This document shows positions 36,776 through 42,416 of a stretch of 42,416 bases of DNA, piece after piece (within the stretch, counting starts at the first letter, position 1; each line of letters opens with the position of its first letter). The stretch is from Candidatus Poribacteria bacterium (GTDB lineage Bacteria; Poribacteria; WGA-4E; WGA-3G). The position numbers were made by a program, and so were the translations under genes. Under the pieces are notes generated by a model, which was not told the origin of the DNA, did no database searches, and saw nothing but the letters and a program-made list of their open reading frames with translations. The stretch lies in the NCBI GenBank assembly GCA_026710795.1, contig JAPOQK010000053.1, forward strand, positions 1-42,416, read 5' to 3'.

Positions 36776-38071
36776 ATGCAAGCCTTAAGTCCTTTAGCAA
36801 CTGAATTAAATAAACAAATTCGTGAATTTGTACCATCTGTGTATCCGTTATTATCCGAATTAGGAAAACGAATCTATCTTCCTCAAGGGATCTTGAGACA
36901 AAGTGCAGAAGCAAACGAAAAAGCGTATCATTCTAATGCAACCCGTGCAGTCGCATACGAAAATAATAAAATAATGCACTTAGATGTTTCACGTAAGTAT
37001 GTCCCTGAAATTCCTCCTGATAGCATATTTGGTTACCCACCTGTACTTGGCAACTCAGAATTACGCAAATTATGGCAAACTCACATACGCACAGGGAACC
37101 CATTACTCAAGGATGCTCCATTAAGTAAACCGATTGTAACTTGTGGAATAACGCACAGTTTCAGTCTCCTTGCGGATATGTTTGTAAATTTAGGTGACAC
37201 GCTTATTCTCCCGGACATGACATGGGGAAATTACCGACTCATTTTTCAGACGAAGGTTGGTGCAGATATACATACCTATCCGTTCTTTGATTCAGATAAA
37301 CATTTTAATATCAGTGCCTTCAAAGAGACACTTTGTCAGATTGGTACTGATAAGTTATTGATTCTATTGAATTTTCCACATAACCCTACAGGATATGCTA
37401 TTACCCGTGACGAAGCACAACATATATTGGATACAATTATAGAATGTGCTGAGACCGGTTGCCACATCCTTGTAATGGTTGACGATGCCTATACAGGTTT
37501 TTGGTATGATTCGGAGGTCATGCAAGAATCCATTTTCGGAATGTTAGTTAACTGTCACTCAAATGTTGTGCCAGTGAAGATTGACGGGGCAACGAAAGAG
37601 GAATATGCATGGGGTCTACGAGTTGGCTTTTTGACCTTCGGTTTTCCAGAACACCTGATACACGGGATTGAAGGAAAATTAAGCGGTCTAATTCGTGCAA
37701 ACACATCTGGTGCTACACAAGTTTCGCAAACCCTTATTCTTGAAGCGATGCAGTCACCGGAATATACTGAACAAAAACAACACAACTATGAAACTCTCAA
37801 GGCACGTGCCTTGAAGGTGAAAGAGGTAACCACTGATGTGCGATATGCGAATCTATGGGAAGTGTACCCAAGCCATGCGGGTTATTTCACATGTTTATCT
37901 ATAAAGTCGGGGAATGCAGAAGAAGTTCGTCAGATACTACTTAATGAATACGGTATCGGTACTATTGCGCTCAGCGATACGGAGTTGCGGGTAGCATATT
38001 CGTGTCTTAATGTATCCGATATTGAGGAGGTATTCAAAAAAATAGCACAAGTCATTCAATCGTATTTATAG
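36776..38071 (+). CDS. PLP-dependent aminotransferase, class I/II
   Basis: The 431-aa protein has the fold-type I aminotransferase blocks: an Asn-Pro-rich substrate region NFPHNPTGY (199-207), DDAYTG (236-241), the likely PLP lysine in GATKEEYAWGLRVGF (Lys274) and Arg282 just after it. The N-terminal 80 residues are unlike the best-known aspartate or aromatic aminotransferases. The substrate is unknown; the sequence fits an aromatic or branched-chain-like enzyme only loosely. It is transcribed alone, followed by a strong bidirectional hairpin at 38103-38137. Confidence 0.85.
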   Translation: MQALSPLATELNKQIREFVPSVYPLLSELGKRIYLPQGILRQSAEANEKAYHSNATRAVAYENNKIMHLDVSRKYVPEIPPDSIFGYPPVLGNSELRKLWQTHIRTGNPLLKDAPLSKPIVTCGITHSFSLLADMFVNLGDTLILPDMTWGNYRLIFQTKVGADIHTYPFFDSDKHFNISAFKETLCQIGTDKLLILLNFPHNPTGYAITRDEAQHILDTIIECAETGCHILVMVDDAYTGFWYDSEVMQESIFGMLVNCHSNVVPVKIDGATKEEYAWGLRVGFLTFGFPEHLIHGIEGKLSGLIRANTSGATQVSQTLILEAMQSPEYTEQKQHNYETLKARALKVKEVTTDVRYANLWEVYPSHAGYFTCLSIKSGNAEEVRQILLNEYGIGTIALSDTELRVAYSCLNVSDIEEVFKKIAQVIQSYL

Positions 38072-38102
38072 TAGGTGATAGATTCGTTTGTCAGTGGGAT
38101 TG

Positions 38103-38137
38103 TATATAGGGAACGGTGTATAAACGTTCCCTATATA
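38103..38137 (+). terminator. Bidirectional terminator hairpin
   Basis: A perfect 13-bp stem TATATAGGGAACG/CGTTCCCTATATA encloses a nine-base loop between two convergent genes. The + strand continues TTTAATCTT, a weak T-tract; the minus side has none. It probably ends the aminotransferase message and may also serve the secreted protein gene. Confidence 0.7.
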
Positions 38138-38144
38138 TTTAATC

Positions 38145-38777
38145 TTACCGTGCGTCCTTTAATGCACCCCATGTGGTTGTTATTTTCCCACGTGGTTCAA
38201 CAGGTAGTTCTCCGATTGTATAACGGAAATAAATTTCATCTTCCACATCATTGGGACCACACCAGACCCAATTCGCGGTACAATCTGGATCTTTCAAGAT
38301 ATTCCGCATATTGCCTGCACCACCTGCCCAAATTCCTGCACCGAATTTATCCATTATTTCAAGGTCTGTTTCCCAATCGCTATCGTCATAATCAACCTTT
38401 TCCCATCCATCATTTCGTTCAGCGATGGGTTTGCCTGCTTGACAACGCCATCCATCCTCACCTGTGCCGATGTAGTCAGGTTTATCGTCCAGCACAATAT
38501 CAGCGAGGAATCCACCTCTACCAGCAGCACCTGGTTCTGCATCGTGGACATAGACTGCGATTACTGCAAAACCTTTGTCCAATTCAAACTCAGATACAGT
38601 AGGTTGATCCCAGTGAATGTGTTCGGCAACCTTTTCTCCGTTCACATAGACAACCCAAGTGTTATCACCACTTACACGAACCGTCCCATTTCTGGGAACA
38701 GCATTTGTTGTTTGTGTCAGAATCACGCAGAAAAATAAAAGTAAAAGTATCATACAAATTGTGTTTCGGTTAGTCAT
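38145..38777 (-). CDS. Secreted protein with C-terminal TTWGALK tail
   Basis: I start at ATG 38777 (210 aa, MTNRNTICM), because the GGAGGT just upstream lies inside the longer reading that starts at 38789. A signal peptide (about 5-27, ending TNA) is followed by a beta-rich domain (NTWVVYVNGEKVAEH, FAVIAVYVHD) of the kind often found in carbohydrate-binding or galactose-binding-like folds. Six residues from the end, the motif TTWGALKDAR matches tails on the proteins at 40851 and 9215. I do not recognise the family beyond this. It is 92 bases after the PhyH gene on the same strand. Confidence 0.7.
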   Translation of the reverse strand: MTNRNTICMILLLLFFCVILTQTTNAVPRNGTVRVSGDNTWVVYVNGEKVAEHIHWDQPTVSEFELDKGFAVIAVYVHDAEPGAAGRGGFLADIVLDDKPDYIGTGEDGWRCQAGKPIAERNDGWEKVDYDDSDWETDLEIMDKFGAGIWAGGAGNMRNILKDPDCTANWVWCGPNDVEDEIYFRYTIGELPVEPRGKITTTWGALKDAR

Positions 38778-38869
38778 AAATACCTCCATTATGTGTCTTG
38801 TAAAGAACAGTTCCTACTGTCTTCACGGTATCTTTGTGTTTATATAATATTTATATGTTTTAATTCAAC

Positions 38870-39646
38870 TCAAAAAAGTGATGGAAAGTGCCGATGTGGA
38901 TCCGCGGGTTCACGGAAGAGAATCTTTTGACGTTCCGTTAATTCAATATCCTCTGGATGAGCGACGCGTCGGGAAGTCCATGCCATGTGCGAGACACAAT
39001 ATTTATATAAGAGTGATCGACGTTCATGTTTTCCGTTCCAAGCCGCAGTGCCGTGTGTAAGTGCCTCAGAAAACAAAATCGCTGAGCCGGCAGGTGCATT
39101 AGGGATTACAACACACGGTGCGTCTTGAGGTGCTGCAGCAATTTCATGTGGTAATCTATAGTTGCTCTTATGACTACCGGGTATACAGCAAAACCCTCCG
39201 AGTCCAGGTCCTGTGTCTGCTAAATTCCATGTTACCACTACAAATCCATTATGTATTTCGTTATCCCGAAAGGGAAAATACTCACCCGGTTTTGCATTTG
39301 ATGTTGGAGATGTTGCACCATAGTCAGCATGCAATCCACCTCTCGGCATTCCTTCCCGCATATACATCCCATAGATACGGTCAAGTCGGAAGCAGTCCCC
39401 TAAACGGATACGTAGGATTTCCATTATCTTCGGATGGTCAAGTAAATTGCAAAAGGATTTACCCCACTGTAGAAAACCAGCTCCATCTGGTGCACTTCCA
39501 AATCTTTGCCCCTTTCCGGGTATTGGAAGATTCTGGTTATCAATCCGTTCATTGAGTTCAGCCACCTCATTAGAATCTAATACATCTTTAATGACTAAGT
39601 AACCTTGTACGTCAAAAAGGTATTGCAGCGTTTGTAGGTCACTCAT
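38870..39646 (-). CDS. Phytanoyl-CoA dioxygenase-family (PhyH) enzyme
   Basis: The 258-aa protein has the non-haem Fe(II)/2-oxoglutarate oxygenase pattern: HADYG with His106 and Asp108, distal His198 in ALTHGTAAW, and Arg209/210 in ERRSLLYKY for 2-oxoglutarate. The CIPGSHKSN block (154-162) is typical of PhyH proteins. Such enzymes hydroxylate lipids, amino acids or secondary metabolites; the substrate here is unknown. GGAAGGT lies six bases before the ATG. It lies 55 bases after the DUF815 gene on the same strand. Members of this family are often numerous in sponge-associated bacteria; that is general knowledge, not shown here. Confidence 0.88.
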   Translation of the reverse strand: MSDLQTLQYLFDVQGYLVIKDVLDSNEVAELNERIDNQNLPIPGKGQRFGSAPDGAGFLQWGKSFCNLLDHPKIMEILRIRLGDCFRLDRIYGMYMREGMPRGGLHADYGATSPTSNAKPGEYFPFRDNEIHNGFVVVTWNLADTGPGLGGFCCIPGSHKSNYRLPHEIAAAPQDAPCVVIPNAPAGSAILFSEALTHGTAAWNGKHERRSLLYKYCVSHMAWTSRRVAHPEDIELTERQKILFREPADPHRHFPSLF

Positions 39647-39701
39647 GAATTTACCTTCCTGTTTGTATAGAATATGTTGTTTCTGAATATTTCATTTCGA
39701 A

Positions 39702-40595
39702 CTATAGATGATCCGTAAGTGCCAATTGTCCAGCAAGGTTTGTCACGAACTGGTATGCAACTCGTCCTGAACGTCCGCTGGATGATGCTTCCCATTCCAA
39801 TGCAGAACGATGTAATTCCTTTGTGGGTATATTCAGTTCCAATTTATGGGCATAATGAGAAACAATTTGTAAATAAGTCTCCTGTGAAATTCGGTAGAAA
39901 GCCAGTCTCAAACCAAATCGGTCACTTAACGATACTTTTTCCTCTGTTGCCTCACGCGGATAGAGTTCATCTTCCTCGTTTTGTGGGTACTGGTTTTCAC
40001 CTACCTGTCTCGGCATCAAATGTCGACGATTTGAGGTTGCGTAAATCAGAATATTATCTGGACATTCAGCAATTCCGCCTTCCAAAATTGCCTTCAGTTC
40101 ACGGTATTCAGGTTCGTTTTCACTAAAAGCGAGATCATCACAGAATAGGAGATACCGTTCTTGTCGTTCCCATAAGATATCTGCAATCTCTTGTAAATGG
40201 ACAAGTCCCTCTTTATCAACCCCTATAAGCCTTAGACCTTCGTCAGCGTAACGATTCAACATAGCCTTCACCAGTGAGGATTTTCCTGTCCCACGATCAC
40301 CCCACAGCAAAACATGATTAGCTGGTAACCGTTGCAAAAACTGGCGTGTGTTTCTGTCAAGTGCAGTGCATTGTGAGTCTATCCCGATGAGATCCATACC
40401 TTCAACAAGGTGCGGATGTTTTACAGGAACAAGCTGTCCATTACCGTTCTGTGCATGCCATCTAAAAGCAATGTATTTGTCAAGACATTCACTTGGACAA
40501 TGTGTTGTATTATTATCCAAACGAGTTATTAAACTGTCAACTTTTTCAAGCAGTTGTATAAAAAGGTCTTCTTGATGCTGTATTTGTTCTGACAT
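39702..40595 (-). CDS. DUF815-family AAA ATPase
   Basis: The 297-aa protein has Walker A GDRGTGKSS (99-107), Walker B RYLLFCDDLAF, the sensor-like IYATSNRRHLMPR and arginines near the C-terminus, the pattern of DUF815 ATPases. A coiled or amphipathic N-terminus (about 1-30) precedes the AAA core. Proteins of this family are found widely as single genes, and their role is not settled. The likely promoter lies at 40668-40697. No clear Shine-Dalgarno sequence precedes the ATG. Confidence 0.88.
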   Translation of the reverse strand: MSEQIQHQEDLFIQLLEKVDSLITRLDNNTTHCPSECLDKYIAFRWHAQNGNGQLVPVKHPHLVEGMDLIGIDSQCTALDRNTRQFLQRLPANHVLLWGDRGTGKSSLVKAMLNRYADEGLRLIGVDKEGLVHLQEIADILWERQERYLLFCDDLAFSENEPEYRELKAILEGGIAECPDNILIYATSNRRHLMPRQVGENQYPQNEEDELYPREATEEKVSLSDRFGLRLAFYRISQETYLQIVSHYAHKLELNIPTKELHRSALEWEASSSGRSGRVAYQFVTNLAGQLALTDHL

Positions 40596-40667
40596 TGTGT
40601 TAGGGGTGAGATAAACAAAATATGTGAAAACTGATTTTAGATATCCTCTGAGGGATTAATTTTCTAT

Positions 40668-40697
40668 AGTTTACTATTTATTTATAGATAATGTCAA
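40668..40697 (-). promoter_or_regulatory. Candidate promoter of the DUF815-PhyH unit
   Basis: On the minus strand TTGACA (40697-40692), 18 bases and TAAACT (40673-40668) precede the DUF815 gene. Transcription would start near 40661, about 65 bases before the ATG. Confidence 0.4.
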
Positions 40698-40718
40698 TCA
40701 AATTATTGTTTTCTGTCA

Positions 40719-40748
40719 GTAGGTCGGAGAGCGTAACTACCTACGACA
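40719..40748 (+). repeat. REP-like hairpin with GTAG head, decayed
   Basis: GTAGGTCGGAGAGCG starts this element, and GTAGGT (40719-40724) pairs with ACCTAC (40739-40744). The first 11 bases equal the head of the element at 22213-22245 on the other strand. Confidence 0.5.
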
Positions 40749-40754
40749 TGTTAA

Positions 40755-40793
40755 TTTTCTGAACCAGGATTTTCCAAATCTTGGTTCAGAAAA
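40755..40793. repeat. 18-bp inverted repeat built from the CTGAACCAGG repeat
   Basis: TTTTCTGAACCAGGATTT (40755-40772) pairs with 40776-40793 around a TCC loop, with a single G-T pair. It combines a copy of the CTGAACCAGGATTT repeat with its own inverted copy. It is flanked by A residues, not T residues, so it is not a usual terminator despite its stability. Confidence 0.65.
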
Positions 40794-40850
40794 AAATAAT
40801 GTCAAACAAACTACAAAATATTATGAAAAAATATCCATACTATAATAGTA

Positions 40851-41654
40851 TCAATGTATTGCGCCTTTCAATTGTCCCCATGTGACCGCTAATTTACCAG
40901 CCGCATTTACTGCAAGGGATCCCTCAAACATTAATGTACCAAGATTCGCTGAATCATCTGGATTTAAACCGTTCCAGCACATGAATACAATATCTGCCTT
41001 ATTTTCAAGATTATCAGTACCTTCCTCATATCCAGGTGTAAATCCAACTTCCGAACCTTCTTCAATGTTTTCCTTTGTCAGCCATTCGAAAGGCATTGCA
41101 ACCTCGTATATCATTCCTCCTTTACCTAATTCTGGTGTAGGAACAATGGCGATATCTGAGTTAGGTAAATTTGCATTTTTCACTGCACTATAATCTGTAA
41201 TGTGTGCTTTATTATTAATCCGCGCAAAATTGGGTTTGCAGGCAGGGGTTCCTGCCCCAAGTTTTTCCCAATCAATATACAAGAATATCGTATCACCTTT
41301 CCATGCGTCAGCCGGAATCGCAGCGGGTGTAAAAAGATCATCACGTACTGCTGCGGCAAAATAAAAATTCTTGTCATCATACATCGTTGACCAAGTCATC
41401 GTTAAGTCATCTTCTCCTTTCCATGCCCCCTTTCCACGAAGTAGTTCTTTTTCTGAATCGAAGGCAACCCAAACAGCATGTTTCCAATCGTCAAGTTTTC
41501 CGTCAATTTTCGGTTGACTGGGAGGTATACCAGTAATAGATTCACCATATTTTAGTCCAAAGTCGGTACTGTTGTCCTCTGGTAGAAACGCTCCGTTAGC
41601 TGAAACGATAATGAGAACATACAAGATGATAGAAAAAACAGTTGATTTTAACAT
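40851..41654 (-). CDS. Secreted CBM9/DOMON-like protein with C-terminal TWGQLK tail
   Basis: The 267-aa protein has a signal peptide (about 1-22, ending SANGA). PPSQPKIDGKLDDWKHAVW is the start typical of CBM9-type carbohydrate-binding domains, followed by TWSTMYDDKNFYFAAAVRDD and FLYIDWEKLG. Known CBM9 domains bind cellulose or xylan ends; many bacterial relatives are stand-alone secreted proteins. The C-terminus reads KLAVTWGQLKGAIH, a tail shared with two other secreted proteins here. It is 30 bases after the small membrane protein gene and may be co-transcribed with it. AGGAG precedes the ATG. Confidence 0.8.
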   Translation of the reverse strand: MLKSTVFSIILYVLIIVSANGAFLPEDNSTDFGLKYGESITGIPPSQPKIDGKLDDWKHAVWVAFDSEKELLRGKGAWKGEDDLTMTWSTMYDDKNFYFAAAVRDDLFTPAAIPADAWKGDTIFLYIDWEKLGAGTPACKPNFARINNKAHITDYSAVKNANLPNSDIAIVPTPELGKGGMIYEVAMPFEWLTKENIEEGSEVGFTPGYEEGTDNLENKADIVFMCWNGLNPDDSANLGTLMFEGSLAVNAAGKLAVTWGQLKGAIH

Positions 41655-41684
41655 CTGATTTCACTCCTATGATGTAATGTATTA

Positions 41685-41882
41685 TTATTGATGATTATTT
41701 GATTTGTTTAAAGTTTGTTTCAGCCATTCAGTAAGTTGGTGATCGTTAGCAATCGCGTTTATAAGCCACCAACCACCTAATCTAATACCCCATGCAATAG
41801 CAATCGCAATAAATACTGTGCCAAATAATACTGGGACGAGATATGTTATTGCTCCTACAACAATCAAGTCAATTATATCCAC
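41685..41882 (-). CDS. Small membrane protein, 65 aa
   Basis: The start is GTG at 41882, supported by AAGGAG six bases upstream. The product has one long or two short hydrophobic segments (about 5-42, VVGAITYLVPVLFGTVFIAI and AWGIRLGGWWLINAI) and a polar C-terminus (LTEWLKQTLNKSNNHQ). I do not recognise the family. It lies 30 bases before the CBM9 gene, which suggests a two-gene unit. It could be a real small integral membrane protein or, less likely, chance coding. Confidence 0.6.
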   Translation of the reverse strand: MDIIDLIVVGAITYLVPVLFGTVFIAIAIAWGIRLGGWWLINAIANDHQLTEWLKQTLNKSNNHQ

Positions 41883-41988
41883 AATAAACTCCTTATATAA
41901 TACAGATCATTAACTTGTTATTATTTTATGTCTACAACCTATAGGAGTCAATTAAAATCCCAGAACCGTTCATATTTCTAAATATATA

Positions 41989-42013
41989 GTAGGAGGGAAC
42001 TCCGATTCCTGAC
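41989..42013 (+). repeat. REP-like hairpin with GTAG head (GGGAA/TTCCT type)
   Basis: It starts GTAGGAGGGAACTCCGATTC and matches the right arm of the pair at 22737-22800 at 24 of 25 positions. The single change (C to T) turns the closing G-C pair of the stem into G-T. Confidence 0.6.
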
Positions 42014-42060
42014 TATCAATCTGCTTGTGATGAATTCTGAAAATTATTAGATATTACATA
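42001..42060 (+). repeat. 60-base dispersed module, copy 2
   Basis: It matches the minus strand of 21965-22024 with about seven differences. It overlaps the hairpin at 41989-42013 and directly abuts repeat copy C. Confidence 0.65.
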
Positions 42061-42064
42061 CGTA

Positions 42065-42416
42065 TACATTGTTTATCCGTATGTGCTATAAATTGTGACG
42101 TTTTGCACGTCACCTGTGACTTAAAGAATTCAGTCAGGATAAGGAATGTGACGCGAATTTCGCTTTTTTTTTTTTGCTCCTTTTTAGTCTTTTTCTTATC
42201 TTGACCTACCTTGGATCTCTGATCGTGTCATCATTTTTGCGAAGGATTTGACGGCGAATTGCTTGTGTATGTCATTGAATTTCATCGGAATATTCCTCCT
42301 TAAAAGGTTACCGTATGGTAACTTTTTTTGACATAACGGTAACTTTTGGTAGAATTGGTCTAATATTAGTTCCTGTCTGGGTTTGTGGGTTATTTTCATC
42401 GGTTTTTTGTGGTTGA
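42065..42416 (-). repeat. Dispersed repeat, copy C (right window edge)
   Basis: It is the inverted partner of copy A (22-370) and continues beyond the window. It contains the same promoter and GGTAAC motifs, a 29-codon version of the small ORF (42285-42196, minus, with SD AAGGAGG) and a better version of the end hairpin: GTGACGT (42095-42101)/ACGTCAC (42107-42113). Confidence 0.85.
42328..42355 (+). promoter_or_regulatory. Conserved promoter inside repeat copy C, reading out of the window
   Basis: TTGACA (42328-42333), 16 bases and TAGAAT (42350-42355) with TGG before it match copies A and B. A GTTACCGTATGGTAAC near-palindrome lies just upstream and GGTAAC lies in the spacer. Confidence 0.5.

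Larger units (their letters stand above)
41883..42064. other. Short spacer with a REP-like element and the 60-base module
   Basis: The gene-free stretch between the small membrane gene and repeat copy C carries the GTAG hairpin at 41989-42013 and module copy 2 at 42001-42060. The rest is AT-rich, with no RNA gene or ORF seen. Confidence 0.6.

Overview
This 42.4 kb window is bacterial chromosomal DNA of moderate to low GC, with about 28 well-supported genes and no rRNA, tRNA, CRISPR array, intact transposase or phage gene that I could find. The gene content points to a Gram-negative, probably uncultured bacterium: an MEP-pathway gene (ispG), uppP, lipoproteins with lipobox cysteines, a Gld-like ABC operon, a phytanoyl-CoA-dioxygenase-type enzyme, and secreted LRR, lamin-tail and CBM9 proteins. 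Candidatus Poribacteria or a neighbouring sponge- or marine-associated lineage fits this mix, but that is inference without a marker gene.

Layout. (1) 1-572: copy A of a dispersed repeat, then the promoter of a three-gene + operon: zinc-ligand-poor MDR dehydrogenase, Eis-like acetyltransferase and solitary DNA methyltransferase. uppP (3894-4745) follows. (2) 4682-8882, minus: a surface-glycan operon (GT39-like membrane transferase, GT4, NodB deacetylase, methyltransferase). (3) 9215-12169, minus: a 984-aa secreted metzincin/LRR/cadherin-like/lamin-tail protein. (4) 12304-14552, minus: hisC-ispG. (5) 14941-17590, plus: an unusual 7Fe-ferredoxin/membrane/Hsp20-like fusion overlapping bioA. (6) 17627-21699, minus: an SpoIVB-S55-like secreted protein and a secreted beta-propeller. 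(7) 21700-23026: a gene-free mosaic of repeats. (8) 23027-27759, plus: glpK, sensor histidine kinase, sigma54-type response regulator. (9) 27945-32411, plus: ABC ATPase, permease, GldG-like and DUF4340 proteins, then two lipoproteins (32600-34188). (10) 34241-36600, minus: a GT4 enzyme and an exported protein with repeated modules; 36776-38071, plus: an aminotransferase. (11) 38145-41882, minus: secreted, PhyH, DUF815 AAA, CBM9 and small membrane proteins. (12) 41883-42416: repeats, with copy C inverted relative to copy A.

Themes. The window begins and ends inside inverted copies of one repeat, which suggests a contig broken at repeats. A family of small hairpins headed by GTAG, with compensatory stem changes, resembles REP elements. 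Three secreted proteins share a C-terminal [ST]W[GA]xLK tail, a candidate sorting signal. The sensor kinase and an unlinked exported protein share an extracytoplasmic module. All functional calls come from reading motifs; no database search was possible.
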